A stretch of DNA of 64,000 nt. Source: Euglena gracilis (lineage: Eukaryota; Euglenida; Euglenophyceae; Euglenales). This document shows positions 54,690 to 64,000 of the stretch, piece by piece. The notes under the pieces are model-generated. The model did not search any database. It worked only from the letters and a program-made list of their open reading frames with translations, and was not told where the DNA came from. The DNA is taken from positions 55,743,341-55,807,340 of the forward strand of contig CP154955.1 in assembly GCA_039621445.1 (NCBI GenBank). The letters run 5' to 3'. Made by a program: the position numbers and the translations under genes. The stretch's first letter is position 1. Each line of letters opens with the position of its first letter.

Positions 54690-54890
54690 CCCACCAACCT
54701 CGGGGGGGGGGGAGGGGTGCCTTGTGCTATGGAATGCCTGCCCATAGCAGGAACCCAGGGGCGGGTCGGGTTTGGACGCCGACCCCGGTGAATTTTTTCT
54801 GGAAAAATGGCCATTTTCGGGCCCCGGCACCTTCGGCGCTGGGGGGTGTGCTATAGCACCCCCTAAACCTAACCCCCCAGGGGGTCGAAA
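54690..54890. mobile_element. Degenerate family-B-like element
   Basis: Shares GTGCTATGGAATGCCTGCCC, ACCCCGGTGAATTTTTTCTG, AAAAATGGCCATTTTCGGGC and CACCTTCGGCGCTGG with the two intact family-B elements, but the termini are lost. Confidence 0.5.
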
Positions 54891-54899
54891 ATGCCCCAC

Positions 54900-54947
54900 C
54901 CGCCGCCTGTCCATAGCATCGGCGGGGACGGGGGGGGGTACGAATTC
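54900..54947 (-). CDS. 48-bp candidate exon
   Basis: Acceptor GTCCTGGGTGGGGTCCAG, 16 codons (EFVPPPVPADAMDRRR) and donor GGCGG before GTGGGG. Both ends are in phase 0. Short, but signals and third-position bias fit the neighbouring exons. Confidence 0.4.
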
Positions 54948-54959
54948 CTGGACCCCACC

Positions 54960-55415
54960 CAGGACATCGATCACACAATGGTGTGATTCTCAAAAACCCT
55001 CTAAAATCGATGCAGACCCCAGAAAAAGATGGCGGAAAAATGCCCGAAAAAGGGCACAACCCCCACTCTCTATAAAAAAAAATATTCAAAAGGCAGTGTC
55101 TTTCCAGAGGACCGCGTGGGAACAGCGTTTGTGGGACATGGGGCTTGCCTCACTGGACGGCAGTGGCCCCGCCATCTGTTTTTTTTTGGGGGGGGGGGCG
55201 TCTTGTCGTGTTGCATTTGCCTCACTTCACGCCACGGAGGCCGCAAGCCTGCTCCCCATTGCACTGCGCTGCGCTTGCACTCCACTGCCACTGCTTCTGC
55301 CTGCCTCGGTGTTCTCCGCCCTGACACGCGGCATTTCTGGTGCCAGTGCACTGCGCTCCACTGCCAGTGCACTGCGGTGCTGCCATTGCTTCACTTTCGG
55401 AGTTCTGATCACACA
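54960..55415. other. Presumed intron DNA
   Basis: GC-rich with repeated CACTGC words between 55260 and 55390 on +; no exon signals. Confidence 0.35.
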
Positions 55416-55421
55416 CACATA

Positions 55422-55527
55422 ACCCCCCTGAATAGTCCCCCCCCCCCCCCGAATCGAAGCCCCCCCCCTTGGTTTTCGACCAACGTTCCGAATAGTAGCC
55501 CCCGGGGGCTTCTTTTCTGGGGGGGTT
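55422..55527. mobile_element. TA-flanked C/G-capped foldback (GAATAG family)
   Basis: ACCCCCCTGAATAGTCCCCC at left and GGGGGCTTCTTTTCTGGGGGG at right, with TA on both sides (55420-55421, 55528-55529). The same GAATAGAAGCCCCC words appear at 57520-57712. Confidence 0.5.
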
Positions 55528-55993
55528 TAATTCGCCCAATATTTTTTTACTCAAGGTTCAATTATGACAAAAATGAAAAGAAATAAAATCAATTTTTTAC
55601 TTGTCATTCTCTCTGGTGCCTATTCTCTCCGGTGCCTTTTCAACGCCCTTTTTGGGAACCACTTTCAAAATTCATGGTCAAAAAGAAGGGGGTCATGAAA
55701 TATGGTATTTTCGGGGTTTATTTTGTGATGAAACAAAATGAAAAAGACAATTTGATCATTTTTTGAAAGCTTGAGTTGCCTTTATGCAGAACTTCATTAC
55801 AAATTAAAAAAATTAGCACCATTTCACCTGAAATGTTGAAATCCATTTCAACATTTCAGATTAATATTTCCGGAATTGAAGATTTCAAATCATTTCCCCT
55901 TCAATTTTTTTCCCCGGCATTTCTGACCAGGCCGCACTTCACTGCAAGTGCCCGAACCAGACTGTAAATGGAACACGCAGGAGATTCTCGGTA
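55528..55993. other. AT-rich intron or intergenic DNA
   Basis: Contains duplicated ATTCTCTCTGGTGCC/ATTCTCTCCGGTGCC at 55606 and 55622 and repeated ATTTCA words; no gene. Confidence 0.4.
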
Positions 55994-56340
55994 AACCCCC
56001 AAAATAAGACCCGGGTCTTATTTTTGGGTCCGTTGCTGGAAGCCTCCAGGGGGGGGGGGGTCTTATTTTTGGATTTTTTCTTGACCGAGCCGGGCCCAAA
56101 AAAGCACCAATTTTCAGGTTCCCAAGAGCACTAAAATTTTTCCTTCGGCGCTTCGCGCCATGTGTAAATTGGTGTAATTTGGCATTTGCCATGTTTTTTT
56201 TTGCACTTCAAAAATCTGAAAATTTTTGAAATTTCATCATTTTTGTGTATGAAATTGGGTTTTTGGTAATTTTTCAGGGAAGATCTTCAACGTCCCCGGG
56301 GCTTCGCGCCGTCAAGGGGGTCTTATTTTTGGGGGGGGGT
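55994..56340. mobile_element. TA-flanked foldback with AATAAGACCC arms
   Basis: AACCCCCAAAATAAGACCCG at left and GGGGGTCTTATTTTTGGGGG at right, with TA flanks (55992-55993, 56341-56342). Contains two core hairpins, CTTCGGCGCTTCGCGCC near 56142 and GGGGCTTCGCGCC near 56298. Confidence 0.55.
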
Positions 56341-56395
56341 TAGAATGAAATTGCACTTTCAAACAACCATGGCCAAGCACATCGCTCCAAGGTAC

Positions 56396-56550
56396 CGAGG
56401 GGTCAAAAAGGAGGCTGCCGGCTTTGGGCGAGGGGAGGGAGGGCGGGCAGGGAGGCCGGCCACTGTGGGAGCGTCCCTGAGGGCCGGGGGCAGGATCTGC
56501 GCACCGCCCATCCACATGGAGCACGCCACGGCAGCGGAACCCTTGCCCTG
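56396..56550 (-). CDS. Coding exon of the - strand gene series
   Basis: Acceptor CAGCAAGG context: TGACCCAG at 56552, then 155 bp on the - strand: GKGSAAVACSMWMGGAQILP followed by Pro/Ala/Arg-rich sequence, donor CTCG before GTACCT. A later donor (CCATG before GTTGTT) would give phase 0. Third positions are mostly G/C. A Gly/Ala/Met-rich hydrophobic start is the only distinctive feature. Confidence 0.5.
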
Positions 56551-56599
56551 CTGGGTCAGTGGGGCAGATTTTTGTTAGCTTGATTTTAATTCATAGCGT

Positions 56600-56929
56600 A
56601 TGGAAAAATAATACACATAATTACATGGCAGGCAGGTGACCAATGACCCCCCCCCTATCAGGGTGGACTGGATTCCTACCATAAATTATATGAATATATT
56701 TTCATAATATTTATGTACATATTATTTAAAACATTATTTATTGGACGGAATCTCAAGGCCCCTTTGGGGGGGGTCGCCCAAGGCCCCTCGAAGAACCATA
56801 TAAAATGTGAGCTTCATTGGTGTCATCGATACGCAAACAAATGCAGCAGTTTGAAGCGCTTTGGCACAGAGGAGAAAATACCCTCCTCCTGGACCTTTAG
56901 CCACCTCCAAATCAAACCCCTGGGATTCT
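56600..56929. other. AT-rich presumed intron DNA
   Basis: TATTTAT/ATAATAT-rich around 56.68-56.75 kb, otherwise unique; no gene signals. Confidence 0.4.
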
Positions 56930-57330
56930 CTTAAGAACCCCGGGGGGTCCCGCGGGCTCGCTGGAAAAAGGTGCTGGCTGCCCCCTCCCCCCCAGGGAGT
57001 GAGGGAGTGGGGGGTCCAGGGGGGGGGGGAGTCCAGCTGGCTGGTAGCTGGACCCGGCGGGTACCCCCCAAACACCCGATAAAATCCAAATCAAGCTGGG
57101 TTGGCACTTTTTAGGCAAAATTTGGAGGTGAAAAAACCCAAAACCACCCAAAACTGGCATTTTTGGCCATTTTTGACCCCCCCCTTCCAGAATTTTCGGC
57201 GCTTTGCGACGAAAATTTTTTCGGGCCCAGCTTTATTTCAGCGGACCCGGGGGGGGGGTCCGCTGCCCGACTGGCTGGGAAAAAGGTGCTGGCTGGCTGG
57301 ACCCCCACCTCCGGGGGGGGGCAGGGTCCC
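56930..57330. mobile_element. Element with GGAAAAAGGTGCTGGCTG direct flanks
   Basis: GCTGGAAAAAGGTGCTGGCT (56960) and GGGAAAAAGGTGCTGGCTGG (57280) bracket poly-C/G hairpins and the core GAATTTTCGGCGCTTTGCG ... GAAAATTTTTT. Related words occur at 59440-59650. Termini unresolved. Confidence 0.45.
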
Positions 57331-57519
57331 CTCCAGCTTAAGAAAAGCTTAAACAAAATCGTGGTTCGGCAACCAAAACAAAACTGCCCCCTCCAAGGAG
57401 CGAAACTTCAAACAAAATTGAATTCTGCAACGTTGATGCCTTCACCAATAACTTCCTTCCTTTCTCGTCCTGTCCCATCCCAGACGAATGAGGAAAAGCA
57501 AGTTCATCCACACCTGCTA

Positions 57520-57712
57520 AACCCCCAAATTCCCCCGAATAGGAGCCCATCATTTTTCAACCATTGGTCTGAATAGAAGCCCCCGGCCCCTCACAGTGTA
57601 CAAGTGAAGGAGAAAAAAGTGCCCCGAATAGAAATCCCCCCTCTTGGTTTTCCCGAAAAGAAGTTTGGTCGATCCAAATTGAAACCTCGGGGGACTTCTT
57701 TTCGGGGGGGTT
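57520..57712. mobile_element. TA-flanked C/G-capped foldback (GAATAG family), copy 2
   Basis: AACCCCCAAATTCCCCCGAA at left and GACTTCTTTTCGGGGGGGTT at right, with TA flanks (57518-57519, 57713-57714). Contains two further GAATAGAA(G/A) words. Confidence 0.5.
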
Positions 57713-57922
57713 TACAACCCAGAAATGCAATGAATTTGATTTGAAGGAATCTGATATCCCTTGCATGGCGTACGCCTTTTACAGATGTCCACAAAAGGCG
57801 GTTTTCTTACCAATGTTCACCACGGAAAAATTATGCTGTTCTGTGGCTAAAATGGGCGGCTCGACCAGAAGGAGTGTCCCCAGCCAACTTTAAACCCAAA
57901 AAGAATAAAGACCGAGACTTAC

Positions 57923-58148
57923 TTTCCGGTTGATTGCTTGGCGGAGGGGTCTCAGTTTCGGAGGGGTCTGACACTTTTGGATTCTTTGCTGACTGAACTG
58001 AAAACAAATCCAGTCGGTGTTTCGCGCTGGAAACGTTTTTATTTGTTCTTGCCATGCTTTTATTCCCTGTCATCTGCCATTCCACAAAAACCAGAGGTTT
58101 CACCATTCCTGTGTTGCTGAAAGGGCTCAGTAACTTATTACCGTCCAT
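57923..58148 (-). CDS. Coding exon candidate with consensus donor, possible first exon
   Basis: On the - strand an ATG at 58148 opens a frame of 75 codons ending AACCGGAAA before GTAAGT, a perfect donor. The peptide is a typical Ser/Pro/Lys-rich disordered sequence (SDPSETETPPPSNQPE at the end). Third positions are not GC-biased, unlike neighbouring exons, so it may belong to a different gene or class. It may also be internal, with an acceptor at CCCTTTCAG. Confidence 0.45.
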
Positions 58149-58439
58149 AGTCTTTTGCTGGTTGGGAAGGAGATCGGATGACTTTTTTGTTTGAAACCTG
58201 GGATCGTGTTTGGATGTGGGATGTGCCCCGAGGTGGTCAAACTCTCCTGGGGGGATTACACCGCACCTGTGGCGTAGGAGTGCAACAGCGCCAGTGAACC
58301 CAAGCCAGCATCGACTTCAGCGGTAGAATGACGAGGCTTGCGCCAGTTCAATCTACACGTACATGTTCAGACGTACTTGTGTCTGTATCTGTGAGGCCCA
58401 TTTGCACATTTCTACATAGCATACATAATCCCCCACCTA

Positions 58440-58680
58440 TACCCACTCCCACCTATACCCCCCTGGGGGTTATAAGATCCGGTTCGATGGTCGTCCCCCC
58501 CCCGAGGGTTATAAGTAGGGGGTGGGTTATAGATCCCCCTTTGTTTTGCCTTTGTTTGCCCTATATTGAGGGGGGGGGTTATAGGTCTCGGTTTGGTGGT
58601 TAGTCCCAGGAGGGGGGGGGTTATAAGATGGGGGGTGGTTATAAGATGGGGAGGTTATAGGTGGGAGGGAGGTTTACACA
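58440..58680. mobile_element. Family-K element, short form
   Basis: GGGTTATAAGATCCGGTTCG, GGTCTCGGTTTGGTGGTTAG and several GGTTATA(A/G) words alternate with poly-G, as in 49678-50020. Confidence 0.5.
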
Positions 58681-59126
58681 CATTTGTATGCATGCTCATG
58701 ACATGCCTGTGCATGAAATGCTATTTGAACATTTTTGAAACTATATTTGTGTCAGTGCATATATGAGTATGTGCGTTGTGCAGATATGTGTACACATATG
58801 TGGATGCATAACCCCTTATAGAAATGCGGGGACGATGCAAATGCAGGCCCAATATTTGATATTCACTTGCAGGTTGGGTCCAAAAAAAAAAGTGCACCTC
58901 CCCAGGAGGTGTTGATCTGTTGTAAGTGCACCCGTCCTTTGAAGGAGGGGTGAAGCACATTGAATGATCGTATGTGTATTTGTATGTGCATGCAAATATT
59001 GCAAACACGAATGCATTTTCATCCACACAGGAATGCAGAGAACATGAATGTACAAATGAATGTACATGTGCAGCCATACATAGCCACTGTGTCCAAACTA
59101 TGGAGAGAATCCACCATACCCCCCAC
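58681..59126. other. Presumed intron DNA rich in TGTATG/ATGCAT words
   Basis: ATATGTGTACACATATGTGG (58785) and many ATG(T/C)AT words give weak alternating structure. No gene signal. Confidence 0.4.
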
Positions 59127-59250
59127 CCCCGGCCTCTCCATTGACGCCGAGGGCTTGGGGATCGACCGACGCATTTGGCGGGTGCCACGACGCCAGATCG
59201 CCGCCACTTGCCAGCCACGCCGCCGGCAGGGAGAGGGAGACGGGGTACAC
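59127..59250 (-). CDS. Coding exon candidate
   Basis: Acceptor CAATTGCCCTCCCCAG and a GTGGGG donor bound 124 bp. A 66-nt GT...AG intron separates it from the exon at 59317. All three - frames are open; VYPVSLSLPAAWLASGGDLA has the highest third-position GC, while another frame fits the phase of the preceding exon. The frame is therefore unresolved even though the exon boundaries look good. Confidence 0.4.
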
Positions 59251-59316
59251 CTGGGGAGGGCAATTGTTGTTGGGGGGGGGGGACTGATCGCTAATAATGT
59301 CCGTCACGCGGCTCAC

Positions 59317-59381
59317 CTCCCCACGCCAGCGGTGAGACTTGCCGCAACAGACTCATCGAACATTCCTTTAGAAGGGTGTCA
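59317..59381 (-). CDS. 65-bp coding exon candidate
   Basis: Acceptor GTTTTAGCCCCAGCCCAG and donor GGGGAG before GTGAGC are both good. The frame DTLLKECSMSLLRQVSPLAW is open. The following 66-nt intron is short enough to be a genuine compact intron. Confidence 0.45.
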
Positions 59382-59849
59382 CTGGGCTGGGGCTAAAACT
59401 TCGCATCCCCTCCAGGGGGGGGGGGGCTGGACTCGGCTGTAGCTGAGCTCCGCCGGCTGGACAGAAAGCGAAAAATTGCCAAAAAAATGGCCTTCCAAAA
59501 CCTATTTCAAAAAAAAACTAAAAAAAAATGAACGGGACAACAAATAAAACCCGCTGAAAACCATGAAAAAAAATTTGCCCCCATTTTTTTGGTGCTTTGC
59601 AGAGGTATTTTTTTTGGCTGGACCCTGGGAAAAAGGGGCTGGGCTAGTTCCCTTCGGGCTGTTGCGAGCTAGGACGAAACTGAGGCCTTCTGTTACATGC
59701 CCCCAGGGGTCTGCAAAAACTCAAATAAGATTTATGATTGCCACACAACTCTTTAGAACCTGTGTGTGTGTGTGAGTGTGTGCATTCACCCGCCTGTGGT
59801 TGCATGAGAAGGAACATGTCTGTGGTGGGTGGCTACAGCCCATACACAC
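59382..59849. other. Presumed intron DNA with element-like sequence
   Basis: 59440-59650 shares GCTGGACCCTGGGAAAAAGG and GGTGCTTTGCAGAGG with the element at 56930-57330. No exon signals. Confidence 0.4.
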
Positions 59850-60015
59850 CCGGCGGGACACGTCCAGCGCCTGGATGCGGGCCTCCGCCCGCCGCAGACA
59901 CTCAAATTCGGCGCCGGGCGGGAGGGGTGGCAGGGCCTCGGCGGCAGCCGCCACGCACGTCGGGGCAGGGACAGGACAGGACAGGACAAGGCCCACCAGA
60001 GATGTCGCAGACAAA
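59850..60015 (-). CDS. Coding exon of the - strand gene series
   Basis: Acceptor CGCACGATACAG and donor CGCCGG before GTGTGTATG bound 166 bp. The - frame contains EALPPLPPGAEFECLRRAEA then RIQALDVSRR, which looks like a Pro-rich linker followed by an amphipathic helix, with strong G/C third positions. One base opens it, fitting one frame of the 60391 exon. Confidence 0.5.
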
Positions 60016-60390
60016 CTGTATCGTGCGGAACGCCTCCTCCGGGTATTAGGTCAGGTTTGGCTATTTTGTTCGGAATAATAGGGTTGCGCTTCTGAACAGG
60101 GCATCCTTTCAGTACAGATAATGATGGACAAGGTTACAATGACAGGGTTACGGTTTGGAACAGGAGGAAGGGTCAGGATTTAGGCAATCGGGCTAAAATT
60201 TCTGCTTATATTTTTTTTAGCCAGTTTAGGCCAAAATGAACGCTTCACGACCTTTTGCAACCGGCAAAGAAATGAGCTTCAAAATGCCATGACTAGGGCG
60301 GGGGGCATTTCATTTCTTTCAGATAGGAATGAAACGTACTCCTTTCTGGGTGAAAGACACGGATGCCTCGAAATGAGCTGCCTCACTGAC

Positions 60391-60554
60391 CAGAATGGGA
60401 TGGTCCCAGGGCCCTGGCCGAGGACGTCTCGACCATCCCGTGGCTTTTCGGCCGCGGGACGGGGCAGAAATTCTCCGTCAGCATTTCCCGCACGAAAGCG
60501 GAGCCGGGACTGGTGGATGTTGCCCGCTTGACGCGACAGAAACATGGCGATAAT
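60391..60554 (-). CDS. Coding exon of the - strand gene series
   Basis: Acceptor ATCCATCTGGACAG and the good donor GTCAGTGAG bound 164 bp. Two frames are plausible: one with higher third-position GC (VKRATSTSPGSAFVREML), the other (FLSRQAGNIHQSRLRFRAG) that joins the 60015 exon in phase. Arg-rich, not recognised. Confidence 0.4.
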
Positions 60555-60819
60555 CTGTCCAGATGGATGGATTGCCCCGAAGATGGTGAGGGACTGAGTT
60601 TTCTAACTTCCAACGTCCAATCTCCATTTTGACTTTTAACTAACCTTCAAACTCGAAGGGGGCCACCCAACCCCTCGGGGGTGAAATATGTTGCCCTGCA
60701 ACATGCCTTAACCCCTTCAGTGCAAGGAACAAAAAATGCTTTTTGGAGTCCCAAAAAGATGGGGGGCTTGCTTGGCGTCCCCCCCCCTTTGTGGCGATCA
60801 ACTGTCAGAATTGGAGGAC

Positions 60820-61530
60820 CCCCCCAAATATAAAACCCCCAGTTTTATACTTTGGCGGAAATTTCAAGACCCCCAGGGGGGTTTTATATTTGGGGGGTTT
60901 ATATTCGGTCGGAAAAATCAACTTCCTGGCGGGATCCAGAAGTCATTTTTTCGGTCCAAAATCACAAATAGGCCCACCATGCTTGTGCTTACCAACCGGG
61001 GGGGGGGTGGGTGCTATAGGGTGCCTGCCCCTAGCAGGCACACCCCCCCGGGGGGGGATAGGGGTCCGGGCCGGACCCAGAAAATTTTCGTTGAAAATGG
61101 CCGTTTCCGGGCCCCCGGCGCCTTCGGCGCCGGGGTCGGAGGGGGGTGCCTGCTAGGGGCAGGCACCCCCCGAAACCCTACCCCCCCCCCCCCCCTGGGG
61201 GGGGGTCGGGTCGGGTGCTATGGGGTGCCTGCCCCTAGCACCCCCCCCCCCCCCGTGGGGTAGGCACCCGACTAAGCACAAGCCTGAGGCCCACCCTTGG
61301 GGGGTCCAAACATTTCACTTTTCGGGCAAAGGAGCAAATTTCACATGTTTTTGGTAAAAAAAATTTCGCAAATCTGCCAAAAATCACACTTTCAGGAGAG
61401 AATTTGTTGAATTTTTTTCCTTCTGGCGCCGGGGGGGGGGTTATATTTGGGCGGGATTTCAAGGTCCTCAGGGAGGGTTTTATATTTGGGGGTTATATTC
61501 AGGGGTTTTTACATTTGGGGGGGGGTTACT
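60820..61530. mobile_element. AAATATAAAACCCCC element interrupted by a family-B insertion
   Basis: CCCCCCAAATATAAAACCCC at left and GGTTTTATATTTGGGGGTTA at right are inverted ends, each doubled (60855-60915 and 61440-61500 both contain GGCGG(G/A)ATTTCAAG). The sequences on the two sides of 60978-61294 form one continuous element once the insertion is removed. Confidence 0.6.
60978..61286 (+). mobile_element. hAT-like MITE, family B, copy 2
   Basis: CATGCTTGTGCTTACC and ACTAAGCACAAGCCTG are inverted termini and AGGCCCAC is duplicated perfectly (60970-60977, 61287-61294). The interior matches 51156-51451 closely, including AGAAAATTTTCGTTGAAAAT and the core CGGCGCCTTCGGCGCCGG. Confidence 0.92.
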
Positions 61531-62470
61531 GCAATCCATCTCACGCAGTTGGGGCACCTGCCTCTTGTGTGGCAGAAGCCCAGCCAGCTGTCGGTTCCGC
61601 CGAGACAGAATGGAAACTGCACTGAACTTTTCTTGCTCAGCAGTGACAGTTTCAGAAACCGGGCTGGGATGCTGGACCAATTGGACACGGCGGACTGGAC
61701 CCACAGGATCAAGAGCTGAGGGGTTCTGGTAACTGAAATCGGTGTAAAAATCAAAGAAAAGCATTCAACTTCAGACACCAACATGGTGCTTCAACGTCTG
61801 TGTTAACCTTTGGCACTTCCAAACGCAAGGGGGGGGGAAATGGCATGTATTTGGGGGGAGAAACCACGCGCTCCCGCTACAGGGACAATCCAGTCCCGGG
61901 GCGGTGGCATGCAGCGATTGGCCCTGCGTGAAGAACTCCTCCCAGCCGGCCGGAGGGTCGCCCGCCAGGCCTCCCCTCTCCGCCGGGGTTTGGCTGAAAA
62001 CCCTGAGGGTCCCCCCAGCCCGGCATGGGACCCACCACCCACATACCCGGACGCCTGGTCATTTTCGAGATATTTGGAAAATATCGATTTTTGGGCCAGA
62101 ACTGGCAGAGTCCAAAGGGGGGGGCTCATCCAGGGGGGGCGGGTAAATCCTACCCAGTTTGGACCCCTTCGGGGGGGGGGGGGGGGGGGGGGGGGCCCCA
62201 GCCCCCCCCCCCCCACACCAGGCGTCCTGTCCTGTACCCACTGAGACCCAACCCTGACCCCCTCCCCCCACACCAGGGGAGGGACAAAAGAAAGCCAAAA
62301 ATCGATAAAAAAGGCCGCTCCTCGACAAAGCTTTTGCAGATTTCGAAATCGAGGAAGTTGCAAACCATGGCACCCCAGTTGTCTTGTGGGAAACTGGAAA
62401 ATCTCCCACAGAAAGCCTTTGCCAACTTCGGTCGGGGGCACTTCCACAATGATGAAACCTTGAAACTGGC
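61531..62470. other. Stretch without supported gene
   Basis: A GC-rich island at 61900-62060 is open on both strands without clear splice pairs. 62170-62220 is a long G then C run. 62280-62480 is unique. Confidence 0.35.
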
Positions 62471-62489
62471 CAAACAGCTGTGGGCAGGG

Positions 62490-62570
62490 TATTAAATGAG
62501 CGGGTATTGAATGATGGTATTAAGCCGGATATTAAATGGGCGGGAAAAAGCGACATATTAAATGGGGGGG
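62490..62570. repeat. TATTAAATGGGCGGG repeats
   Basis: Four variants of GGTATTAAATG(A/G)GCGGG in 80 bases, ending in a poly-G run, probably part of a small C/G-capped element. Confidence 0.5.
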
Positions 62571-62642
62571 GGTCTGGAACCCGGAGGGGGGGTGGGGTGG
62601 ATCGGACCCCAGGGATCCTTACATTTCTGTTCTGGCCGAGGC

Positions 62643-63375
62643 CAAAATGTATCCGTGATTTTCCGTGATTCTCCGTGATTTTCCGTGATTTTCCGTGAAT
62701 TTCCTGTTCCCATCCCACCTGTATATGAAGGTAAAAAACGCTCAGGAGGGAAAAAAACAACCTTTTGTCCTTGAATTTTTTTTCTTGATTGCCCCCAAAT
62801 GGGTTGCCAAAACCCAGGGGACCGATATGGCGATTGACCCTTCTGGCAGCCTGGGTGGAAAGGTGGAAGGTCATTTTCTGAATAAGCAAAAACCCACACA
62901 CCCTCAACTTGTGTGTATTTCTGGGGAACACCTCTGATGCTTTCCAAATTTTGTGACCGGGAGACCAGAATGGAGGAAAGTGGCCACAAAATAATCTGTG
63001 ATTGCCTGGGTGAGGTTTTGATTCTTCACCGACTCCCGAAAATCCAACTGATTCAGGGGTGTCTTGGCTAGGAAGAAAAAATTATAAAAAATGATAAATC
63101 CATGATTATGTAAAAACAAACACACGTTCAGACACAACAACAAATGAATTTTCCACATTTGCAACAGAAGGGCCCGGCTCAATGACACGATTGAGCAATG
63201 TCTTGAGATTGTGACAATGCCCAATCGTGATCGTCAATGACACAAAGGACATGCAAAAAAAGACCCAAAATTTACTTCGAACCCTCTGCTTCATCCGTGA
63301 ATTTCCGTGATTTCCGTGAAAATGGCCTTCCGCCCATTTCCGTGAACCTCCGTGAATTTCCGTGAATTTGCCTTT
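62643..63375. repeat. Region bracketed by CCGTGATTTT minisatellites
   Basis: Five to six units of TCCGTGATT at 62650-62700 and seven at 63293-63370, in the same orientation, bracket about 590 bases of unique DNA. No inverted ends recognised. Confidence 0.6.
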
Positions 63376-63600
63376 CAGGAAATGTGAAGATCCCTGCAGA
63401 ACCCCCCTTTGAAAAAAAATTCGCGCAAGGCGCCATATTTTTTTGGGCCTTAAAAAGCCAAAATCTGCGGGTTTGCAAACTTTTCTTTTTGAAAAGTTTA
63501 AAAAGCTACCAATAATTTCATCCTCTCTGATGATTTGCGCCAGAGATTTTTCTGGTTTCCCCGACCCCCCCCCCCGGTCTGAAGGGGTCTGGACCCCCTC

Positions 63601-63661
63601 AGTTGCACTTGGGCTGCTTGTCTGTTTATGGCCGGTGCTAACTTCGCTTCTGGCCCAGTTT
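63601..63661 (-). repeat. Dispersed repeat J, copy 2
   Basis: Complement matches 50034-50091 at 43 of its first 44 bases; see that entry. Confidence 0.75.
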
Positions 63662-64000
63662 GTGTGAACCCCCCACCCCCCAAATATTAGGGCGTGCCCT
63701 CTACAAGAGCAGGGTCCAAATAACAGAGCACCCCCCCCCTCTGACGAAGCGAGCGTCCACTACAAGAGCATCCCCCTGGAAAAAAAAGTGGAAGCAGAAG
63801 CAAGGCAAGTCATTCCATGTGATTGTGGCAAGGTTTGCAACTTGCCTCAAAAAGGCAAGCTTCCCAGAGCTCAGCGGCTGAACAATTCCCCCAACCTCGG
63901 CTGCCGTTGGCGCTTGGCTGCCGGTTTAGGTGGAGGAATGGAGGTTGAGGGGACCGGAAACTGACTGGGCTTGAACTGGCAATTGCCATCAGGAATTTTT
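63662..64000. other. Right end of window, no gene recognised
   Basis: Contains two CTACAAGAGCA words (63700, 63751) in C-rich sequence, then unique DNA to the edge. Confidence 0.4.

Overview
The window is nuclear DNA from a eukaryote. It has short GC-rich coding exons bounded by GT...AG splice sites, very long introns and intergenic DNA, abundant microsatellites, dozens of short inverted-repeat transposable elements and one decayed tyrosine-recombinase (DIRS-like) retrotransposon. There is no operon structure, no rRNA and no convincing complete tRNA. The coding islands use G or C at most third codon positions (roughly 75-95 %, counted by hand), while the surrounding DNA is mixed. This looks like a unicellular eukaryote or alga with a repeat-inflated genome, but I cannot name the organism from sequence alone.

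Layout. 0-9 kb: sparse, with a cluster of TTTGCGCAAA-type palindromes (3.9-6.2 kb) and three candidate exons near 6 kb. 8.7-16.9 kb: a dense nest of small inverted-repeat elements. 20.4-28.6 kb, + strand: a split gene. Five islands (20451, 21041, 22141, 23333, 26017) join in one frame when spliced at the marked sites, and two more (28204 and 28351) join to each other across an 85-nt intron. I do not recognise the product. 29.6-31.9 kb, - strand: a broken DIRS-type element (gag-like ORF plus frameshifted reverse transcriptase). 32.4-43.8 kb: an 11-kb satellite domain with a strongly G-rich + strand, made of four satellite types whose block boundaries carry copies or pieces of one inverted-repeat element. 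44-60.6 kb: a series of GC-rich exons on the - strand, of which 53990-53860, 53062-52890 and 50640-50576 join in one frame and end at a stop codon.

Mobile DNA is the main story. At least five element families show 8-bp target-site duplications (several perfect in both copies), which points to hAT-like (or P/Merlin-like) non-autonomous DNA transposons. Three elements are nested inside others, and one nesting is confirmed by a related unoccupied site elsewhere in the window. A further group of C/G-capped foldback elements is consistently flanked by TA. Many otherwise different families share an internal GGCGC...GCGCC hairpin next to an A/T-rich block, and two share a core of TTAGGG-like inverted repeats. 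I see no autonomous transposase gene, so the source of the transposition activity lies elsewhere.

Limits: exon calls rest on splice signals, frame and third-position composition read by eye; none was tested by alignment, and long G/C and dinucleotide runs may be mis-sized in the assembly. The letter names of repeat families (A, B, D, E, G, J, K) and satellites (A-D) are mine.
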